NCBI RefSeq assembly: GCF_037038585.1
Contig: NC_092523.1
Coordinates: 27,781,501 to 27,845,500, forward strand
Length of the DNA: 64,000 nucleotides
Direction: 5' to 3'
Source of the DNA: Patagioenas fasciata
Taxonomy: Eukaryota; Chordata; Aves; Columbiformes; Columbidae
Part shown: piece after piece, positions 29,401 to 41,700 of the stretch
Layout: each line of letters begins with the position of its first letter
How positions within the stretch are numbered: the stretch's first letter is position 1
Position numbers and translations under genes: made by a program
Notes under the pieces: model-generated
Told to the model about the DNA's origin: nothing
Databases searched by the model: none
Seen by the model: only the letters and a program-made list of their open reading frames with translations

Positions 29401-29483
29401 ATGGGGGGGCCGGCGGCCAGGCGGGCCGGCCCCCGGGCGCTGTCGCTGCCGCTGGTGCTGGCCGTGGCGTGCGCGGCGCGCAG
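29401..29483 (+). CDS. GABRB1: GABRB1 coding exon 1 (83 nt), start codon and signal peptide
   Basis: The exon encodes MGGPAARRAGPRALSLPLVL followed by AVACAAR and two bases of a Ser codon at donor CAG|GTGAGC. The n-region has three Arg and the hydrophobic core ALSLPLVLAVACAA is a clear signal peptide. There are 27 codons plus two bases, the same length as the mammalian beta-1 first coding segment, though the residues differ. The ATG has G at -3 and G at +4. The reading frame is open upstream for at least 240 nt without another ATG, so this is the first in-frame start. The leader is very GC-rich. Assignment rests on correct splicing to exon 2. Confidence 0.9.
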
Positions 29484-29561
29484 GTGAGCGCCGCCGGGCC
29501 GCGGAGGGGTGCGGGTTCGGGGCCGCCCGGCAGCCTCCCTAACCTGTGCTCCTTCCCGCAG

Positions 29562-29653
29562 CGCCGACGGGCCCAGCAACATGTCCTACGTGAAGGAGAC
29601 GGTGGACAGGCTGCTCCAGGGCTACGACATCCGCCTCCGGCCCGATTTCGGAG
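29562..29653 (+). CDS. GABRB1: GABRB1 coding exon 2 (92 nt), mature N-terminus
   Basis: After a 78-bp intron with acceptor CTTCCCGCAG, this exon encodes [20 protein letters not shown] followed by [10 protein letters not shown], with a split Ser at the start and a split Gly at the end (GGAG|GTGAGG). [15 protein letters not shown] and [12 protein letters not shown] are the conserved start of beta subunits. Tyr in NMSYVKE is as in beta-1, whereas beta-2 has Leu and beta-3 has Phe. NMS is the conserved N-glycosylation sequon. The protein is a membrane subunit that provides the principal face of the GABA site in alpha-beta receptors. Confidence 0.97.
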
Positions 29654-29738
29654 GTGAGGCGCCCGCGCTCCCCCGACCCGCGCCCCAGACCTCCCGGCGC
29701 CCCCCGCCGGCTAACGCCGCCTGCCGCTCCCCCCGCAG

Positions 29739-29806
29739 GTCCGCCCGTGGATGTGGGCATGCGGATAGAGATCGCCAGCATCGACGTGGTCTCGGAGGTC
29801 AACATG
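29739..29806 (+). CDS. GABRB1: GABRB1 coding exon 3 (68 nt)
   Basis: After an 85-bp intron with acceptor CCCCGCAG, the exon reads GT CCG CCC GTG and encodes [20 protein letters not shown] followed by Asn-Met. Donor ATG|GTGAGT leaves phase 0. PPVDVGMRI is diagnostic of beta-1; beta-2 and beta-3 have PPVAVGMNI and PPVCVGMNI. The 68-nt length and the phases are identical to GABRA4 exon 3, as expected for paralogous exons. The next exon (221 nt, starting Asp-Tyr-Thr-Leu in the family) was not found in the rest of the window. Confidence 0.97.
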
Positions 29807-32800
29807 GTGAGTGACCCGCGGGCCGGGCCGCAGGGCGCTGCCGCCGCTCCCCTCGCACAGCGCCTTCTGCCGGCCCCGCCGCCGAGCTGTGCACCGCTCC
29901 GCAGGTGCGGAGGCAGCCGGTGCGCCAGCGGGGAGAGCTCGGCCCCAGCGGGAGGACAAGACCTGCGGGGACGGGCTGTGACTTGCTGGGTGCCCGGCTG
30001 CAGAGCAGGCTGCCTCCCGGGCCAGGGCAGACACTACAAGACAGACAAGCACATTGCGGTTGCCCGCAAAAATTACTTGCGTTGTTGGGATGATGTGTGT
30101 GTGCCTGAGTTGACAGTCCAGAAGTGCGCCCTGCCTTCATCAAAATACCTGCTACATGTTTGAGGTTCTGGGTTCTGCTTGCAGTGTTTGCCCTTTGCGT
30201 GATCAACTGCTGTCGTGAGAAATGTTGGAGTTTCTTGAGCTGCAGGAGCAGATGGGCAGATGTGGATTTTTTTCGTGTTAAATGGTTCGGTTATTCACTT
30301 TGCAAGCTAGTGGTGTCAAGTAAAACGTGCAAAAAGATAAGAAAAAGCCTCTAAAAGAACTTCTTGCTCGTAGAAGGGACCCAACATTGCAGGTTAAGTA
30401 CATACAGGTGTTGTCTATCGATCTATCAAAACCAGAAAAGTCTCCTAGCTACAGGTGTGAAAGATACTGCATTTGATTTCAGTTCTGCTGTTGGAAGGAA
30501 TGCTAATAGACATGCAGGCTTAAAGAGAAAAAATGTGTCTGTATAGTGCTTGCCTCATTTGACAGCCTTTTCCCAGAAGCAAATGAAAAATCAGTTACAA
30601 GTTTGAACATTTTACAAAATCATGTTGGATTAGTATGCACTGTGGGCATTTTGCTCTCGCTACCTTTTCTTATGTTTGGTCTCATATGAAAGTCTAAGAT
30701 GCTTTCTTTCCATATAGGAACACCTGTTTAGCTAAAAGAAGCTAGAAGCCTTGCATTTCCATCGTGATCAGCAATTTGACTCAAAAAAAAAAAAGGTGAT
30801 ATCTGTCCGTCCAAAGTAATTATCCAAGAATGGTGTGTTGGTTTTGTTTTTTTTTTTCCCCTGGTATATTAGTTCAGAGCTGTCATTAAAAGAATCTGGG
30901 AAGAGAGATTGTTTTCTTTTTCATATTTAGGTTTTTTTCTGGTTTTTGTGATAGATACAGAGTTCCTCTTTGTGTGTAACTATTATACTTGCTTATGAAC
31001 ATGTCTGGCAGAATGGGGAGGAAGGGAGATCTGTCACATATCATGTAGCATACCAGGCTCTGCAGAGTGTCAATACCACACAAAGACAACATTTTGCAAG
31101 TTTCAGCTCCTGGAGTTCCTGTTGTTGTATTGTACTTTTAGGGAGGACGTGGTTGGGACTGTGCAGATGAGGCATAGAAAACACAGCATAGACTATCTGC
31201 ATATCAAAATAGTAAAATACTCCAAAACATTTCTACCACCCTGTAATGGGATCATTGCTTCTACAAAGTCGTATAACCCAGAAAAGCCAAACACAGCAAA
31301 CACAATCACCAATACCTGTCCTGAAATGTCCAGAACTTACCTTGTAAAGTGTCAACACCTGAAATTCTGAAATCTGAAGGGGCATGGATGTGACTGCTTT
31401 GAGTGGCAATGTCATGGGTTATTAATTGGATTGCACTGGCTCACAGCATTTCTGCTTAACTTTCAAGGTTCCAACATGTAGCTTCCTCCTCCATTCCACT
31501 ATCTTGCACAACCTCTGGAAACTATAATTTGAACTTCCTGGCTTTTTAATTGAGGAAATATACATGCTAGGTGGGTTCTTTGAGTAGTCTCCATGTGCTA
31601 GGGGGCTGCGCAACTCAGAGTGGTCAAAAGACTTGACAAAGTGTTTTAATTTCATAAACCACTACATTTCTCACAGAGGAAGGAAGCAACCAGTCTCAGG
31701 TATAACCAAGAGCCTATACCTTAAGGCAAAATAGGGAAAAAACAATCCCCATTCTGAATCAGTGTGAAAGGGGTTCTCCTGTATCACAAGTGCTTACCTG
31801 TACATACCCACATCTACAGTGTTTTTTGTCACAAGGTCTTTATTGGGTTATCAGAGACTGTTACGCAGTCTTTTGGACAGTGATCAGTAATGTCATCTGT
31901 CACTGCAGAAATATCTGTTTTCTCAGCTTAAGAAAAATTTTCCTGCCTAGTAAAATAGTGCTTTGTTCTTTTTTTTTTTCATGAGAATAAGAGCCTTGAA
32001 ATGCTTAATGTTGCAGCAATCCATGAATCTTTGAGCTTCTCCTCTCCTTTTAAACTGTTGTAGACATTTTTCTGTCGTTCAATAAGAGCTACCATTCTGT
32101 GGCTTCAGAGACAGCACTGTTTGCCAGAAGATGCTAGTTCATAGCTTCTGTTGTCTACAGGGCAGTTTTGCTGCTGAAGGAAACCAGTGGCATGAGCAGA
32201 GAGAGAAAGACCCTTGTTGTGTGAGCTCCTCCTGGCAAGAGAGTCGAGTTGGACTCCACCAGAGCTCTGCTCAATCAGTCTCACCCTAGCACTGATGGAA
32301 GGACTTATCTCATCTCTTGGTTCTCCTCAGGCACATGAAACCTTATTTCCAGAATGACAGAGGCAGCTATTCTGAATCTTGGTACCCATAGGCAGGGTTG
32401 AATTTTCTATTCCAGTCTTAGTGCTTAAAGAAGAGTAAAGATCAAAAAAAGCTTATCTCTAGGCTACATGTACCTCTATGGTACATTCATTGAGAATTTG
32501 TCATGGCTGTAGGCTGTATGCCATGTCAACAGGCTGAAGTATATGTCCAAGCAAATCCAGTATTTGAGTGGAAGGTTAAAATACAGAACTATTGTGAATT
32601 CTGTGAACACCATCAGTAATAACTGCTCAAGAAGCTTGTCTAGCTGTAGTGGCTTCTTCAAATACACTGAACTATTGTGAAATACTCAACTTGATTAACA
32701 AATCAAAACTCGCACAGCCTTGAAGTCAGCCTTTCTGTTATTTCCCCTGAGTACTCAGTCCTCATCTGTTCAGCTCTTTAAACTACATTGTTTTATATCT

Positions 32801-35049
32801 ACATGCTAGTTCAATAATACTGTAGTAAGCTGCTATAGCAACTTTTACAGAAGGATTAATTGAAGAACTCACTCTCATGACTCTCCCACTTGGCAACTGA
32901 TATGTTGATTTTTTGCAGGTAATAGGCTGAAGAGTTTGTCATACATTGAACAAGCAGGAGAAGTAGAATGTAAAACTCCTAATGATTGTCGCCTGGTTCT
33001 AACTGTACTTTCTCCCTACTATACTATGAGATAAGTTTAATCTGTTCCCATCAGATGCTCACATCCTTGCTTCAGTAATTGCAAACATTCCCTCCCAAAT
33101 GTACAAGGTGACCTTTTGCTTTGTCTCACATAATGACTGTTCAGCTAACATTCATCCATGACAGAGTTTCTTCAGAAGTATGTCAGATGTCTACATGAAT
33201 ATAAAAAGCACATTAACAACCATGCTATGACTAAACCTATTATATTTCTGTGGTGTGAAATGTCTGGTTTATTGTGATACCTTTACAGGGTTAACAGAAG
33301 GTGCTGCCTGTACTTCAAGAATGAAAATGGATAGCATTATTCATGGTAACTACCGTCAAGCTTCAGGGCAAGAAAACAAATACCATATTGCTATATCCAC
33401 TAGGAAACAATCAAGAAGTATCTGGACTCTGTAGAAAAAAGTCCCATGCGATACATGACATAAGTTTCTCTAGAATGTTTTTCCTATTAAGCAGGTGGTC
33501 AAACCATCATAATAGGAAAAAGGTAGCTGTACATGTTCCAAAGTTTTGAAAAGCAGTGCACACAATAAAGAACCTTTAATAAAGCAGTTAAAAGAGACAG
33601 CAATAAGGAAAAAAAAAATCCCATTATTTTATATTGGGGAACATTGTTCCTGACCTGCTATGCTGAATTTAGACTGATGATGATTTGTTTTCCTGAATGA
33701 TACCAGGTTGAAGGTTTTGTGTTCCAGCAGAAGGAGGGTGAAGAAAACATGGAAAGAATGTTTCATCATTCTTTAACAGAGATGTAGTTCTTTAGCTTCT
33801 CTACACCCAAAATCACTTTTACTTAAGGCTCTTATATTTATTTGGTCTCCTAAGCAAGCCTCAAACCTTGCAGAGAAGCAGGATTTCCTCTGTTGCCTGC
33901 TGCTCAAAAGTCACTACTTGGTTCTCAAGCCTTCTCCTTAAGGAGTTTGTCTTTTATGCTAGCAACATCCCAACCTCTTGGATAACATCTTTTTGCCCCT
34001 GAAAGAATTTAATGTCACTTAAACCACTCATCTTTTGCATCCTTTTGGGAAAACTGATAATTAAATGAGCCAGCCACATATATTTTTTATTTCATCCATT
34101 GCTTGTGATATCACCCTCTCATATTTGGTCTCAGTCCTTCTAGCCCATGTCATTATACATAAGAAATCAGACATAGAGATAGCCATTATCTCCTGGTTCA
34201 TTTTTGACATCTCATACGCTGAATGAGCAAGTTGTGTTTGAGATACAGAGTAGTTCTGCATGTCATGTTTGATCCCTCACTCTGTCAAGACTGCAGATTA
34301 TCATTGGTTTGGAGAACTGTCTCTCACAGTACTTAAAGCTCTACTGCCCATGTTGTCAGACATCTTTTTCTGCTAAACTTGTTTAGCTTCCTTGGGAATC
34401 AATACAGTATTTATATTTTTGTGTGTGTTTTAAGACTACTCCCAGGCCTACTGCTGAAACACTAGCTTACATTAGAAGTTACATGCAAGAGAAATGCCTT
34501 TTCTGATGTACCAGAAGCTTGTAGATGATCTACTACTTTAGAGGCTTATAGACAGCTCTGTATAAAGGCTTGACTATATTAGTTCAGAGTATCTTATTTT
34601 GTTCAGTTTGCATAGTGAACAGTTCTGCGACTGTGCAAAAATGAAGAACAAACTTGTGTTTCCCCCCATGAACTCTAGAAGGATCATCTTGATCTTCAGA
34701 GCGTGTCTTTCTGAGATGCTTTGTGCTTTTTCTGTTTGAACTTTCACAGAATAATTTCTCATGCAAGAGCTGATGTATTTTACTTCTTTAGGGATCTACA
34801 CAGGTTTACTGTGTTTATTGTTTATTACCAATCTAACTGCCCAGTTTCCTTCAAAAAATGACAGAAATCAGTGTGGAAAATAAACAGAATATGTTCTAGA
34901 CAGTATGAACATCAGAACCAAGCCAAATTAATAAGATGTCTTTGAGCAAATATCATTGCAGGTTGAAGCAGAGGATTACAGTTTTGTTTAGTTGTATAAA
35001 CATCAGTAGAGAAGGACATCTGCATCCAGAGCCCCATGAACAGGAGTAC

Positions 35050-35555
35050 AGCCTGTAGGTTGAGGGAACTGATTGCCTCTACTTAGCACTTGTTAGACAA
35101 TATCTACGTACTGCCTCCAGTTCTGGGTTTCCTCCCCAGGCAATACAAAAAAAGATGCTGAACAGAAGCAAGTTCAGTGGAGAGCCACCAAGCTGATCGT
35201 GGCTGGAGCACTTGCTCTTTGAGGAGAGGCTCTGAGACCAGGACTTGTTCAGCCTGGAAAGTTAGGGCTTGCTAGGCAGCTTCCCAGGACCTATGAAAAG
35301 ATTGTGAAGAAAATGGAGCCAGGCTTTTCACAGAGGAACATGACGGGAGGACAAGAGGTGAAAGACATGAAGGGAAACAAAAGAGATTCAGGTTGGATGT
35401 AAGGAAGAGGGGTCTTTATACTTCGAGGACAGTCCAGGAAAGAAGCAAGATGACCAGGGAGCTTGTACAGTCCCTATTCTTGGTGGTCTGCAAGACTTGA
35501 CTGGATCAAGCCCTGAGCAACTGGGTCTGACTTCACTGAATTATTCTATTTTTTT
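35050..35555 (+). mobile_element. CR1 LINE 3' fragment, sense orientation
   Basis: Landmarks of the avian CR1 3' end appear in order: CTACTTAGCACTTGTTAGAC, CCTCCAGTTCTGGGTTTCC, AGTGGAGAGCCACCAAGCTG, GGCTGGAGCACTTGCTCTTT, GAGGAGAGGCTCTGAGACC, TTGTTCAGCCTGGAAAG, GGACAAGAGGTGAAAGACAT, TTCAGGTTGGATGTAAGGAA and a terminal AATTATTCTATT. About 500 bp remains, which is 5'-truncated as usual. Several indels and substitutions, and the absence of a long open frame, show it is inactive. It is in the same orientation as GABRB1. Confidence 0.9.
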
Positions 35556-35679
35556 AAAATAATAGTTCGTTAAGTCATTCAGGAGGCAGAACACCCTTAA
35601 CATTAATAAACATTCACCAATAGTCAGCTATGCCTCATTTCAAGAGTTCTGGGATGATCACACAAGATGAGTTTGACAA

Positions 35680-35698
35680 AATATATATATATATATAC
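35680..35698. repeat. (AT)n microsatellite
   Basis: The run ATATATATATATATATAC lies just 3' of the CR1 copy. It is about nine AT units. Confidence 0.85.
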
Positions 35699-37197
35699 AA
35701 ACACGCACAAGTTTTCAAATTTACCTATAAATCCAAAACAAGGATATAGATGCCTCCAGGGTCTAGAAGAACAGAAGGGTTTCCTGTTACTTTAGGGCTG
35801 ATGGCAGCCCAGGTGGCTGTGGCACCCTACCCTGGTACGTGTTTAGTCAGGAGAAGCTAAATCTGTGGGTTTAAACACTCGATCTCAGTAAGGCTTAGAA
35901 CGAAGGCACTGAAAGTTTGCACATTAATTCTGGCTCATGCATTGGACCCCAATTTTGGGAATGACAGACTTTGATGTATGGGTGCAGGTTATCTTAAGGA
36001 ACTTCTTGCAGGCTGAGGGAGGCTTAAGCTGTACTTATAGGCATAGCCAGAGTTTCCCACATCATCTTGTTCTTCATCCCTGCCTGGATTAAGTATCTGA
36101 GAATTTAGCATGGCAGCTGTTGTGAATCTCAATGTAGGAAGCCACCTCTGCACTAGAGAACAAGATCAGCATTGTGAGCCCCGTCTCTTTGCGTCACAAC
36201 AGCCAAGTCTCATTTTTTGTAGCGTTAATTCTGGTTCCTGGAGAACTACTGCTGTAGTGCAGAAGAAGAAAGGAGAAGTACTTTTCTGTTACATAGCAGC
36301 TCACTTGAAAAGCATGAAGGACATGCAAAAGTGCTTGAAATTAGTAAGAATGTTCAGCGACTGGTTTTATTTTTTCCAGTAAATATGAAAAAACTAATTA
36401 AGTAATAATACATAAAGGTCAGATCATTTCATCACTGCCTGTTCCAAACAGGAGTAATTATATTAAAGAGTGAAACACAGAATGAATGCAGAAATAGGCA
36501 GCTTGAGGTTAAATGCCTGGGTCATTCTTATTGGATGTTTTGTTTGGTTATTTTTCATTTGACTGCATGAACAAGTGGTTCTTCAACAAAATTAAGAAGA
36601 AGGCAAAAAGGATAAAGCAATAACTTATATGTTCTTTCCTATGATCCAGAAAGTAGATAGATCTTAATTTTTCAGAGGTTAAACTAACCTGAGACCAGCT
36701 TCGGAGTTGATAATGAACTATATTCCAAATTTTCTTTTTAGGTTAACAGGCATAGTTACCTAATTTCAAGATTTAAATGAACTAGCTATGAACATCTTTC
36801 ATAGAAAAGATATAATTTTTTAATCTAATGTTAAACACACAGTTTCCCACAAGGGCAACTCTGCCGACTCCCTCAATTGTTTCTAGCTACTGCAGGTGGC
36901 TTTCTTGCACTTTCCAGTTTTTCTCAAGAGCTGATAAAATCAGTTCTGATCCATATACTTCATCTTTTAGCACAGATTTTACACCTGATTCCACAGGGCA
37001 TTCTGACACATTAGTAGTCCAGCCAGGTAATATAACCTGTGTAGAGTTTACATCTCTGAAAACAAGAAAAAAAGCAGTCACACTTCCCACATTTAAAAAA
37101 ACATATCCCAAGAATGCAGCAGAATAGCACAAGATAACAAAGGACAGAAAATTACTAGTCAGCTGATTTTTTTAAAATATTTTTTTGGGTAAGCTGC

Positions 37198-37724
37198 TGT
37201 TGGGGAATGTAGAATTTTGGCATGGTAGGACTCTTTGAATGCGATGGGCGGACCGGCGAGGACAAAGAATTGGGCTCAATATGAGTTTAACATCAATGCC
37301 CTTTAATGAACGTTTAACAACACTGAATATCAATGTCTCCCAGTACACGTTTTTACAACCCTTATATACTCTTTACTCAATGGCCACGCGGCAAGCACAG
37401 GCCACGATTGGTTACTCTCTACAGTCACTCTTCTGCCCTGCTATGGTGCTTAGCTGCAGGGCACTGTCCACAAACCATTCATGCGTGGCGACGACAGCGC
37501 CCCTCCTGCAGCCTGGGTCGAGGACAGACCAGCTTCTGTTTACTTCCATTCTGTCTTTGGTGTCTCCAGAAAACCTTCCGTGTAGGTCCTAGCCTGCACC
37601 ACAGCCACATCAAGCTCTGGCTTGTTCACAGCACACAGCCCATGTCCTCTTTCTTTCAAAAACTCTCCACAAGCTGCTGCTTACCTTCTTGTTTCCCCTG
37701 AACATGGGCTCAAACCCCAGAACA
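37198..37724 (-). mobile_element. Solo LTR of an endogenous retrovirus, antisense to GABRB1
   Basis: This 527-bp unit has inverted termini: plus strand TGTTGGGG at the left end and CCCCAGAACA at the right. Read on the minus strand it has LTR order. A CCAAT box (ACCAATCG, about 37405-37412) is followed by a TATA box (GTATATAAGG, 37361-37370), then an ATTAAA polyadenylation signal (37302-37307), and the unit ends in CA. Flanks read GCTGC on the left and ACTGC on the right, a likely 5-bp target-site duplication with one change. No gag, pol or env sequence adjoins it, so it is a solo LTR left by recombination. The family is not identified. Confidence 0.75.
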
Positions 37725-38517
37725 ACTGCAAGTCTGAGATATGATGGTATTACTGTGATGACCTGTCAAAAATTTGTTCCACTAGAGTGAGCAAGTAACC
37801 ACATGCAAAGGAAGGGACCACAACAAACACTTCTCCAAGCAGGTCTCATTCCTGAAACGTGCAGTTAATCGCATCACAGAGGTGAGCAGTGCTGCATGTG
37901 AAATGGGACAGGTGACACCCTCCCCCTGTTTGGTGGAAGCTTTAGCACCCAGTTTGTGGTGTCTGGGATTTCACTAAATAGGGGATATACCTGCGATGAG
38001 ATATGCCTTTCAGTTACGTGGATGAGAGAATCCAAGGTTTTCCCCAGCACTGCCTGTTTTGTGCACCCACGTCAAACAATGTGGCTGTGCTGTGACCACT
38101 GAAAACTTCCAGACTGTGGTCTGTTAGTGTGCACAAAAACCCACCGTTCAGTGGCACAAACCTTTTGAAATATTCAGGGTCCCAAATGATTCTTTAATGA
38201 TGGAACAGTCAATGGTTCACACAAAACACCCCCTCCCTAAAATTAACTGCTTTCTAAAAAGAGTAAAACAACTCCATGAAATTAAATTTTAAGTTCTTCC
38301 AGGAACCTGAAAGATATTTCTTTTCTTGTATGTGTCTAGAACATGTCAGGGGCTGAACTAAGAGCTGTGTTTTCATTGTCCCTGACTACATTGCCTTTTT
38401 ACCTCTGATTCTGGAGAGAATATCAGAATCTTTCAAACTAAGCATTTTTCTTCATAAGGAGATTTGAGGGATACATTTCAAGCATCTGCAAAACTTACTG
38501 ACTTTTTTTTTATTCAG

Positions 38518-38728
38518 TTTTACTTTGTTGCCTGAAGAGTATTCCTTGACTCCTCTAGACTGTTCTAACTCTTCTAACTGCAGACTTGGAGATGAAGCTG
38601 CACAACCAAGAGAGGGAACAGTCACATCACCAGTTCAGCCTGAGCTGGGAACAGATCCTAGCCTCAGGGAGGAGCAGGAACAGGCTCCAAAGCCAGCACC
38701 AGAAAGGCTTCTTCCTGTTCACAGGATG
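38518..38728 (+). other. Splice-flanked open segment of unknown nature (candidate exon)
   Basis: This 211-bp stretch in GABRB1 intron 3 follows a strong pyrimidine tract and acceptor (ACTTTTTTTTTATTCAG) and is followed by a strong donor (ATG|GTAAGTAC). One plus-strand frame is open throughout and continues past the donor to 38929. The predicted peptide is rich in Pro, Glu and Gln and contains GDEAAQPREGTVTSPVQPEL. I recognise no domain. Local GC is above the intron background. It could be an alternative or lncRNA exon, a decayed retrocopy fragment, or chance. It is not a known GABRB1 exon. Confidence 0.25.
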
Positions 38729-41700
38729 GTAAGTACTCTGGGACAATGGCTGAAACTGTTAAACCCAGAGATTGCCATCGTTCGGAAGTATCCCCAGCTG
38801 ACGTGTTTTGTTTATCTCTGTATTCCAAACACCAGCTGCAGAAAGAGTTCTCTGGGATGTCTCATCTCCCATCCAAGTATGCAGTATTTTAAAGCATCAG
38901 TGAAGCCTGAGGAAAAGAACTATCTGTAAGGACTTCTTGTGGGTGATAAAAGAGTCCAAGATGACTGACAGAAAGATTTTATACTTTCATGGTCTTTGAG
39001 ACTCCTTTTTTTCTTCTAGAAAAAGAATTATGAATCTCAAGACATGCACTTCATGCTTGTAGAATTCCTCTTTCCTCACATATAATACCATCTGTAACTC
39101 TGGCAGTGCTCCAAAAAGCATATTAAATAAATTTTTTTTGCACCCTAAAGGCTAAACTACTGCAAATATGTTCACAAGGAAACATGTCGTAGCAGCCACT
39201 GAATGATCTAGCAGAATAACACTAGATAAGTTTGTTCCATTCTTTCTTTAATCAAGATTTACATGAGCTGGAGAAGGTAGATTTGATTTCTTGCCTATCA
39301 ACCTTTACAATGTCCTTTCAAGATTAAAAGGTTGCTTTTTGCCAAAGCAGTGTCACACTGAGATTTGCCTCATCCTCTGCTGGGACAAATCTTTAATGGT
39401 TTGTGTTATGTCATGAACAAAGAAAAGGTAATTTAAAACGCACAAAGGCAGCTTCTAGAAAGCTGCATTATCACACAGACATCCACCCTGCAGCAAGATT
39501 GAGTTCTAAGATTTTAAATGCTCACAAGAGTGTGTAGTTTCAAAGCAAAGATTAATGATTTCAGACTGCCAAACTTAATTAAAGATTGGAATAAATGTTC
39601 TCCATTAAAATTCATCAGTCCATTTGGCTGAGATGGAAGAATTTCAGTCATGTCTTTTTTAATTGCCTGTAGAAAGAACTAAAGAGATAGCAAAGCTAAA
39701 ACTGTTGAAACAGATACACAGTGTCTAAATATTGTTCAGGATCTTAATCATATTAAAAGAGAAGTGCAATTAATTACACAGCATACTTTTAACCTGAAGA
39801 GACTCTTAAGTGTAGCTGAAGTAAAGTGAGTGCAGTCAGGTGCAGGTAGATATGTTTGTGCCTGTGTATCTCAGGAACTTCTAGGCAGTACTGGTTCCTT
39901 CCTACAAAGCACTGAGGACTCTGGTCCCATCTAAGGAGACCATGTGCTGGTAGTCCCATTGGATTTAACGAGTATGCTCGTGGATAAAATTTCTCAAGCC
40001 AGTAAAATTATGTGCATATTAGCTTTACCAGCTCAGCAGCTTGTAGGAGCAGTCCAGCTCTCTGGTTTACATCAGTTTTAAACCTTTGTTTCCCTAAATT
40101 TTCTGTGTCATTACTCTTCAGAATGAGAGAATAACTGAGCCTGGAATGAAACCCACACACTCTGTGTCCTTCCATGATGATTTATCCTTTCTTTAACCAA
40201 TTGTTTTGTAAACTATTCACCCAGAATACCAATACACTGGTCAAGGAGAGAAATGGATGAGGTTCAGAGGCTTCATACATATATTGCATTTTGCAGCTTT
40301 GTCACTGGCTTCTTATGATGGAAACAAAACATGGGATTGAAAGCCAGCTGTAAATTCTGGGTTTATTTTATACACTGTGCCAGGATGAACTAGGGGAAAA
40401 AAAGCTGCAAAATATCAATAACATCCTGGAAATCAAATCTGCAATGGTAGACTTCACAGGTTGTTAAATGCTCTGTGGATTCCTAAACTAATAGGAAGCA
40501 AATACAGTGTCATTGTGGTGTCAACTGGAAATGAATCCCGAATACAGATCTTTTCAGTTCCCACTGTCAAGAGAAATGAGTTTGTTTTCAAAAAGCACAC
40601 TAGTGGTATGAATTTCTGTATTCCAAATAACACATATTTTCCTTTTAATTATTCCTAGTAGAAACTCAGAGTAAGCACAAAGCAGATTATAAGGACTAGC
40701 ATACTGCAGAAAAATATAATGACAAGCATAACTAAGTGGTAACACTGCCATCATCCTGTCTCTTCTCACCAATCTGGGATGGTCTATCAGAGAAAGTTGT
40801 TTTTTGCAGAAATTTTTGCACTGGATCAATTCAATGAGCCAATTTTAAATATAGAGCTAAAAATTCTGCCTCATCTGATGTGTTTCATCCCGATGGATAT
40901 TTCATTATGCCAATACTGAAAATATACCATAGCACAGATCTTTTACAGTTCCCTTCCCAGAACTCTATAATCCTAAATACAGTTTACACTGTGCTGCCGT
41001 TTAGGGTAGCACCAGGGAAATAACACGGCGGGAGACAAAACAGGGAAATGTGGTCCATGTCCACCCACTCTCCTCTGAGTTTGATCTCCTCAGCCTCTCA
41101 CTGGAACAGGGTTGCTTTGTAAGTAATACTGCTCTAGCTCCTGGAAGAGAGAAATGAGCAGGAGGAGACACAAACCATATGAGTCAAGACTATTCTCATG
41201 AATAACAGAACTGCACTGTCACTGTTCGTCTCTGCGCATTTTGCAGTGTGATGTGGATACAGTGTTGTGACATTGCCCACTATGAAATGCAATGAATTTA
41301 AATTTATTTTATTTTAGTGGCTTCGAAGTACCTGTAAGCACTTCAGTTAGTCAAAGGACAGACATTAAATAAATACCGTGAATTACTTTTTAAGGGATAT
41401 TAAGATTAATTCTTCAGCTCACCATTAAGAGTGAAGCACTGACAAAAAGCAGCCGAGCAGCCAGCAGTGTTGTCAGTGTCAGGTCTTTGCTCTTCACATC
41501 TGCAGAAACCAGAAGCAATTAAAATGATAGATCAACTCCTTCTCTGATAGGGTAACACAGAACAGAGGACCACCCAGGAACACTGTTCATTTAATTGTCC
41601 AATTTAAAAGCTGGGTTTTTTTTCTCAAAAGGAAAGAGAAAATATAGTACTTTTTTTAAAAAAAAATTATTTACGCATCATTTTTTCTCTTGAGGTAATA

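Larger units (their letters stand above)
29090..30010. promoter_or_regulatory. GABRB1: CpG island over GABRB1 5' end (probable promoter region)
   Basis: There is a sharp rise in GC and CpG from about 29090. The island contains all three GABRB1 exons seen here and about 300 bp upstream. GC boxes (CGGGGCGGGGCGG) lie at about 29200-29213. No TATA box is evident. The promoter of mammalian GABRB1 is known to be TATA-less and driven by an initiator and NRF-1. The overlapping long open frames on both strands are compositional. Confidence 0.8.

Noticed and set aside
28790-29657. Plus-strand frames of 250 and 192 codons across the GABRB1 5' end
   Set aside because: They are out of frame with the conserved GABRB1 peptide, start in non-coding DNA and ignore the clear splice sites.
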